The position numbers and the translations under genes were made by a program. A model generated the notes under the pieces. The model made no database searches. It was not told the DNA's origin and worked only from the letters and a program-made list of their open reading frames with translations. Below are positions 27,130-36,311 of a DNA stretch of 64,000 nt, in pieces; within the stretch, counting starts at the first letter, position 1, and each line of letters starts with the position of its first letter. The DNA is taken from assembly GCF_030463565.1 (NCBI RefSeq), contig NC_134643.1, positions 41,826,221-41,890,220 on the forward strand, given 5' to 3'. This stretch comes from Pelecanus crispus (taxonomy: Eukaryota; Chordata; Aves; Pelecaniformes; Pelecanidae).

Positions 27130-28225
27130 ACAGAACCACAGAATGGTTGAGGCTGGAAGGGGCCTCTGGAGGTCGCCTGATCCAAGCCCCTGCTCAAGCA
27201 GGGCCACCTAGAGCCAGTTGCCCAGGACCATGTCCAGACAGCTTCTGAATGTCTTCAAGGGTGGAGACTCCACCACCTCTCTAGGCAACCTGTGCCAGTG
27301 CTTGGTCACTTTCACAGTAAAAAAGTATTTCCTGATATTCAGCCGAAACCTCCTATGTTTCAGTTTGTGCCATTGCTTCTAGTCCTGTCACCAGGCACTA
27401 CTAAGAAGAGCTGGGGTCTATCCTCTTCACACCCTCCTTTTGTACACATTGATAAGATCTTCCCCCAAGCCTTCTTCAGGCTGAAGAGTCCCACCTCTCA
27501 CAGCCTTTCCTTATACGTGAGGTGCTCCAGTTCCTTAATTATCTTTGTGGCCATTCAGTGGGGTCTCTCCAGTAGCTCCATACCTCTCTTGTATGCTCTC
27601 TTGTGGAGCCAGACCTGGACACATCATTCCAGGTGTGGCCTCATTAGTGCTGAGGAGGAGGATCACCTCCCTCGACCTGCTGGTAATGCTCTTCCTAATG
27701 GAGTACAGGAGGTTGTTGGCTGCCTTTGCCACTGGGGAACATTGTTGGCTCATGTTCAATTTGGTGTCCACTAAGACCCCAGGTCCTTTTCCACAAAGCT
27801 GCTTTCCAGCCTGTACTGGGGCCTGGGGTTATTTCTGGCGCAGGACTTTGCAGTTCCCTTTGTTGAACTTCATGAGGTTCCTGTCAGCCCATTTCTCCAG
27901 CCTGTCGAGGTCTGTCTGCATGGCAGCATGACCCTCTGGCATATCAGTCACTCCTCACAATTTTGTGTCATCAGCAAACGTGCTGTGGGTACACCCTGCC
28001 CCATCATCCAGATCATTAATGAAGGTGTTAAACAGGACTGGAGCCAGTATTCACCCCTGGGCTACACCACTAGTGACTGACCTCCAATTAGACTTTGTAC
28101 CGCTGCTCACCACACTCTGGACCCAGCTGTTGAGCCAGTTTTCAGTCTACCTCACTGACTGCTCATCCAGTCCATACTTCATCAGCTTTTCTATGAGGAT
28201 GGCATACCACTTCCCATGACTATTG
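27130..28225 (-). mobile_element. CR1 LINE, 5'-truncated, minus strand
   Basis: The plus strand starts with the reverse of a CR1 3' end (CAGAATGGTTGAGGCTGGAA) and continues about 1.1 kb upstream into the reverse transcriptase reading frame. Typical CR1 ORF2 C-terminal pieces are readable on the minus strand, such as VDTKLNMSQQCSPVAK and SRSREVILLL (near 27,640-27,775), with FINDLDDG and FADDTKL further on (about 27,970-28,030). Stops and frame changes show it is inactive. CR1 is the dominant LINE of birds and copies are usually 5'-truncated like this one. Confidence 0.92.
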
Positions 28226-28984
28226 CCCATGGAAGAACTCTGCATCTTCCCCCCACATACTCCTGCGAGTCTAGCTTCCTTACAGACATAACTTGGTATG
28301 AGAGTGACAACATCACAGTGGCTGTTAAGTAGGTTGTCAGATATGAGAGAAATTGGTTATGAAATCTTTAATATCAAACACCAGCATCAACTTATGCTTA
28401 TAAGTACTGGTCAGGTTCTGATGCACAGCTCTAATGCCTCTTGTAGTCTCAATATAAATCAGTACTCCAAAAAATAAAGGTAGCAGGCTATTAATTGTCA
28501 GCATGGGTGAACAGGAGGAAGAATGTTTTAATTGGGTAAAAAGTCCTGTTCTTTATGTGATTACATTCTTGGTATCTTTGCAGTTTTGTATAACCCAACC
28601 AGGAAAAACTGTCAATAAATTAATGAGTTAAGCCAAGGCTTTGTTTTCTTTTCCTTCACTCCTCATGCAAGGCTTGTAATCTGGATAGAAAAGGTAAAAA
28701 AGCTTGTCCCTGTCTTCACAGTACATCCTAGAAGCACGAAAAGGGCAGGATAAAGCAGCTCAAGAATCTATCATCAAAGCACAGAATGCAATTCATATGG
28801 GAATAGCATTAAGTCAGCACTACGAGCAGAAATAAAAACCAACTAGGTACAATTACATGACCAATGACTGCAATTCAAAAGCCTGGATGCTGCTGCAAAA
28901 CAACTTGCTAGATGTGGAGGCCAACAGCTAACAGTTAAAGCATCTTCCGGACATCTGATGTGGGCTTAAGAACTCAAGCTTGTA
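28226..28984. other. intergenic, nothing recognised
   Basis: AT-rich sequence between two CR1 pieces of opposite orientation. I see no gene, RNA or repeat that can be supported. Confidence 0.5.
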
Positions 28985-29236
28985 AGAAAGATGGAGACTT
29001 TTTACCAAGGCCTGTAGTGACAGGACAAGGGGCAAGAGTTTTGAACTGAAAGAGGGTAGGTTTAAACTGGACATAAGGAAGAAATGTTTTACGATGAGGG
29101 TGGTGAGACACTGGAACAGGTTGCTCAGAGAAGCTGTGGATGCCCCATCACTGGAAGTGTTCAAGGTCAGGTTTGACGGGGCTTTGAGCAACCTGGTCTA
29201 GAGAAAGACGTCCCTGCCCACAGGGACATCAGTCTA
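28985..29236 (+). mobile_element. CR1 LINE 3' fragment, plus strand
   Basis: Carries the CR1 block that codes for the C-terminus and 3' region: ACTGGACATAAGGAAGAAAT-like text near 29,070, then TGGTGAGACACTGGAACAGG near 29,100, the GGATGCCCCATC motif near 29,140, and TCAAGGTCAGGTTTGACGGG near 29,160. The orientation is opposite to the CR1 at 27,130-28,225, so they are separate insertions. Only about 250 bases remain and the terminal short repeats are not evident. Confidence 0.85.
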
Positions 29237-29950
29237 CTCAGCTAACTAATGATTTGCATCAGATTAGAGCCCATTCCCTTTCTGCACCCACAGATACCAA
29301 TGCCAAATGTTCAGAGCCAATAAACCCATGGCACAGTTATCCAGAATGACTGTATTCAACACCAGTGTAGCCATCTCTGCATCTCCCAAGGCTAGCCCAG
29401 TGTTTCAGAACAGCACTAATTGTATAAATGCTAGTGCTGGAAATCCTGTTTGTTGGTGGGTCCGCTTTCACAGTTGAAGGCTGCTTAGCTTTGAAACACT
29501 GATCAGTTGAGACCTTGGAGAAAAATCCCTTCTTTTGTGAACCCCAGAGAAAAGTAATGGATTCCAAGCAGCCTCAAGCTCAGAACAAAGCCAGTCATTC
29601 AGAGGGACCTCAAAAAAGCAAGAGAAGAGGTGGGGATAACTCAACATCTGACAATGCTTCACTCTAAGAAGAACTGAAGAGTGGAATTGAAGCTATGAGG
29701 AATCTTACAACGTGCACTGCTAAAAACCAAAGTCATCATGAATGATGCCTCAAGTTAAGGAGTAGGTGCTCCCTGTATTCTTTACAAGAAGGTAACTCCT
29801 AGTGGGATCTTTCTGTTTCTTCATTTGACTTATTGCTCCCTTTTTCCTTTCCCCTTGCAAAAGTTTAAGAAACTTGCAGATGAATTGAAGAATCACCTAA
29901 ATAAAGAGAAACAAACATCACAGGGTTCTGCTTCACAGTAGTGAAGGCAG
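29237..29950. other. intergenic, nothing recognised
   Basis: About 700 bases between the CR1 fragment and the start of the young provirus. It contains only short unassigned frames. The last bases before the LTR (GGCAG) are the 5' flank of the insertion. Confidence 0.5.
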
Positions 29951-30524
29951 TGTCCTGGTTTCGGCTGGGATAGAGTTAATTTTCTTCCTAGCAGCAGGCA
30001 TAGTGCTGTGTTTTGGATTTAGTAGGAGAAGAATGTTGATAACATGCTGATGTTTTTAGTTGTTGCTGAGTACTGCTTATGCTAGTCAAGGACTTTTTCA
30101 GCTTCCCATGCTCTGCCAGGCGCACAAGAAACTGGGAGGGGGCACAGCCAGAATAGTTGATCCAAACTGACCAAAGGGCTATTCCATACCATATGACGTC
30201 ATGCTCAGTATATAAACTGGGGGGGGGGGGTGGCCAGGGAGCAGCGATCGCTACTCGGGAACTGTCTGGGTATTGGTCGGCGGGTGGTGAGCAATTGCAT
30301 TGTGCATCACTTGCTTCGTGTATCATTATTATTATTATCATTATTATACTGTTACTATTAGCATTACTATTTTACTTTATTTCAATTATTAAACTGTTCT
30401 TATCTCAACCCAGGAGTGTTTCTCACTCCTACTCCTCCGATTCTCTCCCCCATCCCATCGGGGTAGGGGGAGTGAGCGAGCGGCTGCGTGGTGCTTAGTT
30501 GCTGGCTGGGGCTAAACCACGACA
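29951..30524 (+). repeat. 5' LTR of the plus-strand provirus
   Basis: 574 bases, TGTCC to GACA. Contains a full CRE palindrome TGACGTCA (30,194-30,201), TATATAA (30,209-30,215), a 12-base G run right after it, a near-perfect 18-base palindrome at the expected RNA start (30,240-30,257), short ATT repeats (about 30,325-30,350) and ATTAAA (30,388-30,393) as the likely poly(A) signal of the R region. It is 27 bases longer than its partner because of the ATT array and a 12-base insertion near 30,376. Confidence 0.93.
30194..30216 (+). promoter_or_regulatory. LTR core promoter: CRE plus TATA box
   Basis: TGACGTCA, the palindromic CREB/ATF site, lies seven bases upstream of TATATAA. Transcription would start about 25-30 bases further on, next to the 18-base palindrome. 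In the 3' LTR the CRE is intact (36,555-36,562), but the TATA box is altered to TATAGAA. Confidence 0.7.
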
Positions 30525-30532
30525 GTCCTTTT

Positions 30533-30550
30533 TGGCGCCCAACGTGGGGC
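30533..30550 (+). other. retroviral primer binding site, tRNA-Lys1,2 type
   Basis: TGGCGCCCAACGTGGGGC, eight bases after the 5' LTR, matches the 18-base complement of the 3' end of tRNA-Lys1,2 that several retroviruses (for example Mason-Pfizer monkey virus and visna) use to prime reverse transcription. The equivalent site is lost from the minus-strand copy. Confidence 0.88.
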
Positions 30551-30644
30551 TCGAAGGGTTTGATATAACAACAGATTAACCAGAGTGTATTAAGGAGTCT
30601 GTTAACAGTTGCCGGTCACGATATTAGTTCTTCTGATCTGCACC

Positions 30645-32658
30645 ATGTTCTTTTTTTTGCAGCACGCGTTAAAGCTTGCTGTCAGTTTGTGTAGTGTGCT
30701 ATGCTCTGCAGTGATTCATGATCTTTTGCTTGGGAGGCTCCTTATCAAAACCCTGACCTTGAGCATTCTTTGGTATTTGGGTTTCATACAGAAGTCACTA
30801 CTGTACTTCGGGTACTACCTCATAGAGAGAGTTAGCAATTATACTTCTTACTCTGAGAGGTTTGTTGTGGAGGAAATACAGAATGGCACCTTTGCTGCTT
30901 TCTTCTATGATGTTTCCTCCTTCATTACAACAACTTTCCTGTATCTTGAACACCCCTGGGCAGTTAAGATACTTCTATTGATAATTCTTGGGAATGTTGT
31001 TTCCGTTTTGATAAAGGTCAGTAAGCAGTTTAAAAATACCATCCAGAGATCTACCCGAAGGCTGGATAGTTATGAGTGGCAGGGTGTGTGGGAACATATG
31101 CGCAAGTACCTAGGGCAGTGGGGACCTCCAGTGTTTTGGAACTTCACCCCTGAACAAGTGCAGAATCCTGAAGAATTAGTAAAGTATTTGGAAGAAGTAT
31201 GTTGTCACCCTGGTAGCTCCAGAGAGACACAAATCATTGCAACATGCTGGGGACTGGCCCATGCCTATCGAGCCGTGGTCAACACTAATCAGTACTCTCA
31301 AAAGAAAGAGAAGGTCTGTGGATCTGATGACAAAACAACAAGCACTGTGGCTACTCAAACCCCCACTACAGGCCCTGCGGCTACTCCAACCCCCACTACA
31401 GGCCTTGCAGCTACTCAAACCCCTGCCCCAGGCACTGTGGCTACTCCAGCCACAGCCATGAGCACTGCGGCTACTCAAACCACAGCCATGGGCACTGCGG
31501 CTACTCAAACCCCAGTGACAGACACTGCGGCTAAACCAGAGAACCAACCTGCGCCGGTATCAGTTGCCCCTATACAGAAGAAAAAAATACACAAGGAAAT
31601 CAGTTCGTTTAGTAAGGGATGAAGATGAACCAGGGCCATCACGAGAACCAGAGGAGGAAGAACCCATAAATGAGATGGTGACCACCCGATCCCTATCCCT
31701 GAGTGAGCTGCGAGATATGCAAAAAGATTTCGGTCGTCATCCAGGCGAGCACATCATCACCTGGCTGCTCCGATGCTGGGATAACGGGGCCAGTAGCCTG
31801 GATTTAGAGGGTAGGGAAGCCAAGCAGCTGGGATCCCTTTCCAGGGAAGGGGGCATTGACAAAGCAATTGGAAAAGGGGCAAAACCGCTCAGCCTCTGGA
31901 GGCGACTTCTGTCAAGCGTGAAGGAAAGGTATCCCTTCAAGGAGGATGTTTTATACCGCCCAAGCAAATGGACCACTGTAGAGAAAGGTATCCAGTACCT
32001 GAGGGAATTAGGCGTGCTGGAGGTGATTTACAGTGACCTGAATGATGAGCAGTTAACCAAAGACCCAGATGAAGTCAGGTGCACACAATCCATGTGGCGG
32101 AAGGTGGTACGGAGCGCACCAGCATCGTATTCCAACTCGTTGACAATACTAGCCTGGAAAGACGACGAGGCACCAACGGTGGATGAAGTGGCTAGACAAC
32201 TCCGGGACTACGAAGAAAAGCTCTCTTCCTCCCTACGGGCCTGTGTCTCGGCTGTGGAAAAACTGTGCCAAGAGTTCCAACAACTCAGAGAGAATCTGTC
32301 CTACTCCCCACCTGCACGGACCAGTGTCTCAGCCATTAGGAGTCAACGTCCCTATGCTCAAGAGAGAGGATATAGAGGATACACACCACGGGGCACCCTG
32401 TGGTTTTACCTGCGTGATTATGGAGAGGACATGAGAAAGTGGGATGGAAAACCCACCTCAACCTTAGAGGCACGGGTGCGTGAGTTGCAAGGAAAAACTA
32501 TTAGAAAAGGCGGTTCTCCCAGGAAAATTGCAGCTCCAGTTTCCAGTGAGCAGTTCCCGAGACAGAGTAAGAGGGCTAATTTTACTTCCGACCTTGATCA
32601 GGGGACTTTTGATTCACATTTACAGGAAGTGAACAGCGAATACTGTGACCAGTGTTAG
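30645..32658 (+). pseudogene. gag: retroviral gag with membrane-spanning start, broken by one frameshift
   Basis: ATG at 30,645 (context CACCATGT) is the first in the frame; no upstream ATG is needed. From this start, residues about 1-24, 32-60 and 106-124 are strongly hydrophobic. NYT and NGT sequons lie between the second and third segments. Then come a helical block conserved in the old copy (VQNPEELVKYLEEVCCHPG), a Thr/Ala/Pro tandem repeat (31,344-31,533), a basic-acidic joint and a capsid-like block (WLLRCWDNGASSLDLEG, near 31,765). At an A7 run (31,581-31,587) the two parts lie in different frames: the first ends at TGA 31,620-31,622, the second at TAG 32,656-32,658. The old copy reads through here in one frame, so the break is a mutation or a sequencing error. 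I see no CCHC zinc knuckle. Confidence 0.82.
31344..31533 (+). repeat. 30-bp tandem repeats in gag (Thr/Ala/Pro linker)
   Basis: Six-plus units of 30 bases, each coding a 10-residue motif like TAATQTPTTG, one after another. The units differ slightly from each other. The minus-strand copy has only about one or two recognisable units here, so the array has expanded or contracted within the family. The composition resembles mucin-like, O-glycosylated linkers. Confidence 0.85.
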
Positions 32659-32732
32659 AGGGGCCCTGCCTCCAGCCAGGTGGAGGAAAGGGACAACCGG
32701 GTTTACTGGACTGTGTGGATTCGATGGCCTGG
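32656..32732 (+). promoter_or_regulatory. gag-pol junction: in-frame UAG with downstream stem-loop/pseudoknot candidate
   Basis: The 3' gag frame and pol are in the same frame, separated by a single TAG (32,656-32,658). Ten bases later CCTCCA (32,669-32,674) can pair with TGGAGG (32,681-32,686) around the loop GCCAGG. The loop could pair with CCTGG at 32,728-32,732, giving an H-type pseudoknot. Gammaretroviruses use a UAG followed by a pseudoknot for stop-codon readthrough; the same mechanism here is inferred. The hairpin is unchanged in the old copy (18,146-18,163). Confidence 0.5.
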
Positions 32733-35700
32733 AACGTCAGACCCACAGGAGTATAAGGCTCTAGTGGACACTGGTGCACAGTGCACGCTAATGCCATCAA
32801 ACTATAGAGGGGCAGAACCCATTTGTATTTCTGGAGTGACAGGGGGATCCCAACAGCTAACTGTACTGGAAGCTGAAGTGAGCCTAACTGGGAATGAGTG
32901 GCAAAAGCACCCCATTGTGACTGGCCCAGACGCTCCGTGCATCCTTGGCATAGACTACCTCAGGAGAGGGTATTTCAAGGACCCAAAAGGGTACCGGTGG
33001 GCTTTTGGTATAGCTGCTTTGGAGACAGAGGAAATTAAACAGTTGTCCACCTTGCCCGGTCTCTCAGAGGACCCTTCAATTGTAGGGTTGCTGAAGGTTG
33101 AGGAACAACAGGTGCCGATTGCTACCACAACTGTGCACAGGCGGCAATATCGCACCAACCGAGACTCCCTGATTCCCATCCATAACCTGATTCGTCAACT
33201 GGAGAGCCAGGGAGTGATCAGCAAGACTCGCTCACCCTTTAACAGTCCCATATGGCCAGTGCGAAAGTCTAATGGGGAGTGGAGACTAACAGTGGACTAT
33301 CGTGGCCTGAACGAAGTTACACCGCCGCTGAGTGCTGCCGTGCCAGACATGCTAGAACTTCAATATGAACTGGAGTCAAAGGCAGCTAAGTGGTATGCCA
33401 CAATTGATATTGCTAATGCATTTTTCTCCATCCCTTTGGCAGCAGAGTGCAGGCCCCAGTTTGCTTTTACCTGGAGGGGTGTTCAGTACACCTGGAACCG
33501 ACTGCCCCAGGGGTGGAAGCACAGCCCCACCATTTGCCATGGACTGATCCAGACAGCACTGGAACAGGGTGAAGCTCCAGAACATCTGCAGTACATTGAT
33601 GACATCATTGTGTGGGGCAACACAGCAGAAGAAGTTTTTGAGAAGGGAAAGAAAATAGTCCAAATCCTTCTGAAGGCTGGTTTTGCCATAAAACAGAGTA
33701 AGGTCAAGGGGCCTGCACAGGAGATCCACTTTTTAGGAATAAAATGGCAAGATGGATGTCGTCAGGTCCCAATGGATGTGATCAACAAAATAACAGCTAT
33801 GTCCCCACCAACTAGCAAAAAGGAAACACAAGCTTTCTTAGGTGTTGTGGGGTTTTGGAGAATGCATATTCCAAATTACAGCCAGATCGTAAGCCCTCTC
33901 TATCAAGTGACCCGGAAGAAGAACGAATTCAAATGGGGCCCTGAGCAACAACAAGCCTTTGAACAAATTAAACGTGAGATAGTTCATGCAGTAGACCTTG
34001 GGCCAGTCCGGGCAGGGCAGGATATTAAAAATGTGCTCTACACTGCAGCCGGGGAGAATAGCCCTACCTGGAGCCTCTGGCAGAAAGCACCAGGGGAGAC
34101 TCGAGGTCGACCCCTAGGGTTTTGGAGTCGGGGATACAGAGGATCCGAAGCCCGCTATACTCCAACTGAGAAGGAGATACTGGCAGCATATGAAGGGGTT
34201 CGAGCTGCTTCAGAAGTGGTTGGTACTGAAGCACAGCTCCTGCTGGCACCCCGACTGCCGGTGTTGGGCTGGATGTTCAAAGGGAGGGTCCCCTCTACAC
34301 ATCATGCAACTGATGCTACATGGAGTAAGTGGGTTGCATTGATCACACAACGGGCTCGAATAGGAAACCCCAGTTGCCCAGGAATCTTGGAAGTGATCAC
34401 GGACTGGCCAGAAGGAAAAAACCTTAGAATATCACCAGAGGAGGAGGTGACACGTGCTGAAGAGGCCCCACTGTATAATAAACTGCCAGAAAATGAAAAG
34501 CAATATGCCCTGTTCACTGATGGGTCCTGTCGTCTCGTGGGAAAGCATCGGAGGTGGAAAGCTGCTGTATGGAGTCCTATACGACAAGTCGCAGAAACTG
34601 CTGAAGGAGAAGGGGAGTCGAGTCAGTTTGCAGAGGTGAAAGCCATCCAGCTGGCTTTAGATATTGCTGAAAGAGAAAAGTGGCCAGTCCTTTATCTCTA
34701 TACTGACTCATGGATGGTGGCAAATGCCCTGTGGGGGTGGCTGCAGCAATGGAAGCAGAGCAACTGGCAGCGCAGAGGCAAACCAATCTGGGCTGCCGCA
34801 TTGTGGCAAGATATTGCTGCCCGGGTAGAGAACCTGGTTGTAAAAGTTCGTCATGTAGATGCTCATGTACCTAAGAGTCGGGCCACTGAAGAACATCAAC
34901 ACAACCAGCAAGTAGATCAGGCTGCTAAGATTGAAGTGGCTCAGGTGGATCTGGACTGGCAACATAAGGGTGAATTATTTATAGCTCGGTGGGCCCATGA
35001 CGCCTCAGGCCATCAAGGAAGGGATGCAACGTATAAATGGGCTCGTGATCGAGGGGTGGACTTAACTATGGACAGTATTGCACAGGTTATTCATGAGTGT
35101 GAAACATGCGCTGCAATCAAGCAAGCCAAGCAGTTCAAGCCCCTTGGGTATAGTGAACGATGGCTGAAATATAAATATGGGGAGGCCTGGCAGATTGATT
35201 ACATCACGCTCCCACAGACCCGCCAAGGCAAGCGCTATGTGCTCACCATGGTGGAAGCAACCACCGGATGGTTGGAAACATATCCCGTGCCCCATGCCAC
35301 CGCCCGGAACACCATCCTGGGCCTTGAAAAGCAAGTCCTGTGGCGACATGGCACCCCAGAAAGAATTGAGTCAGACAACGGGACTCATTTCCGAAACAAC
35401 CTCATAGACACCTGGGCCAAAGAGTACGGCATTGAGTGGGTATATCACATCCCTTACCATGCACCAGCCTCCGGGAAAATTGAGCGATACAATGGATTGT
35501 TAAAGACTACCCTGAGAGCAATGGGTGGTGGGACGTTTAAACATTGGGATACGCATTTAGCAAAAGCCACCTGGTTAGTCAACACCAGGAGATCTGCCAA
35601 TCGAGCTGGCCCTGCCCAATCAAAACTTTTACGTACTGTAGAAGGAGATAAAGTTCCTGTAGTGCACATGAAAAATATGCTGGGGAAGACAGTCTGGGTT

Positions 35701-35844
35701 ACTTCCCCCTCTGGCAAAGGCAAACCCATTCGTGGGATTGCTTTTGCTCAAGGACCTGGGTGCACTTGGTGGGTGATGCGAAAGGATGGGGAAGCCCAAT
35801 GTGTACCTCAAGGGAATTTGATTTTGGGTGAAAATAGCCAATGA
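32659..35844 (+). CDS. pol: retroviral pol polyprotein: protease, RT, RNase H, integrase; uninterrupted
   Basis: Open from the codon after the gag TAG to TGA at 35,842-35,844, with no sensible ATG near the start, so expression as a gag-pol fusion is expected. Numbering from the GTG at 32,680 (1,054 residues): protease LVDTGAQ at 28-34 and ILGIDYL about 60 residues on; RT motifs YATIDIANAF, LPQGWKHSP and YIDD at 305-308; RNase H TDGS with Asp 614, FAEVKA, YTDSW and VDAH. Integrase has an H-H / CETC zinc-binding region, then Asp 840, Asp 899 and Glu 935, a D,D-35-E triad. All catalytic residues are present. There is no dUTPase domain. The enzymes would copy and insert the element's RNA; whether they are made here is unknown because gag is broken. 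Confidence 0.93.
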   Translation, partial: RGPASSQVEERDNRVYWTVWIRWPGTSDPQEYKALVDTGAQCTLMPSNYRGAEPICISGVTGGSQQLTVLEAEVSLTGNEWQKHPIVTGPDAPCILGIDYLRRGYFKDPKGYRWAFGIAALETEEIKQLSTLPGLSEDPSIVGLLKVEEQQVPIATTTVHRRQYRTNRDSLIPIHNLIRQLESQGVISKTRSPFNSPIWPVRKSNGEWRLTVDYRGLNEVTPPLSAAVPDMLELQYELESKAAKWYATIDIANAFFSIPLAAECRPQFAFTWRGVQYTWNRLPQGWKHSPTICHGLIQTALEQGEAPEHLQYIDDIIVWGNTAEEVFEKGKKIVQILLKAGFAIKQSKVKGPAQEIHFLGIKWQDGCRQVPMDVINKITAMSPPTSKKETQAFLGVVGFWRMHIPNYSQIVSPLYQVTRKKNEFKWGPEQQQAFEQIKREIVHAVDLGPVRAGQDIKNVLYTAAGENSPTWSLWQKAPGETRGRPLGFWSRGYRGSEARYTPTEKEILAAYEGVRAASEVVGTEAQLLLAPRLPVLGWMFKGRVPSTHHATDATWSKWVALITQRARIGNPSCPGILEVITDWPEGKNLRISPEEEVTRAEEAPLYNKLPENEKQYALFTDGSCRLVGKHRRWKAAVWSPIRQVAETAEGEGESSQFAEVKAIQLALDIAEREKWPVLYLYTDSWMVANALWGWLQQWKQSNWQRRGKPIWAAALWQDIAARVENLVVKVRHVDAHVPKSRATEEHQHNQQVDQAAKIEVAQVDLDWQHKGELFIARWAHDASGHQGRDATYKWARDRGVDLTMDSIAQVIHECETCAAIKQAKQFKPLGYSERWLKYKYGEAWQIDYITLPQTRQGKRYVLTMVEATTGWLETYPVPHATARNTILGLEKQVLWRHGTPERIESDNGTHFRNNLIDTWAKEYGIEWVYHIPYHAPASGKIERYNGLLKTTLRAMGGGTFKHWDTHLAKATWLVNTRRSANRAGPAQSKLLRTVEGDKVPVVHMKNMLGKTVWVTSPSGKGKPIRGIAFAQGPGCTWWVMRKDGEAQCVPQGNLILGENSQ

Positions 35845-36311
35845 ACTGAATTGTATAATATTAATTGCTTTATAATACTGTATGTTATCTCTTAACTATA
35901 TGTTATCTCTTAACTGCATGTTAATATAATAATATAGTAGGTTAATATTAAGTATATAATACTATATATTATGATTGCTATATGCCGCATCAATGGTATT
36001 GCAGTAAGAATTGCCCAGCTTAATGAAAATGAACTTTGATGAAACCATGTTGGAATGAGAACTGACTTCAGCATGCAACAGTCCAACACTGCACACCACC
36101 TCTCCTGCTCTGAAAGACTGTGGTGACAGATGGAACCCAAAGTCATGGGCTAAATGAACTCAATGGACATTTTAGAGGGATGGGCCATAGACAAAGGGAA
36201 TGATATCTGTGTGTATATCAAGATAGGGAAAGCGGTGGTGATTAATTAGAACACATTAGAAAGGGGAGGGCCTGTGCATGACGTAGATGGTATAGAATAA
36301 GGGGTGGATAC
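35845..36311 (+). other. post-pol non-coding stretch with polypurine tract
   Basis: About 470 bases, AT-rich at first (repeated TATGTTATCTCTTAACT-type text near 35,880-35,920), with no env-like frame. It ends in a purine-rich AAGGGGTGGATAC directly before the 3' LTR, the expected plus-strand primer. The same text precedes the LTR of the minus-strand copy. Confidence 0.8.

Noticed and set aside
27292..28219. Plus-strand frames of up to 160 residues
   Set aside because: They are antisense to a CR1 reverse transcriptase relic on the minus strand.
30609..30644. Start of the gag frame upstream of 30,645
   Set aside because: The frame is open to TTG at 30,609, but the first ATG, in good context, is at 30,645.
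31581..31587. Programmed -1 frameshift at the A7 run in gag
   Set aside because: The needed shift is +1, not -1, and the older copy keeps a single frame at the joint; a simple homopolymer mutation explains it better.
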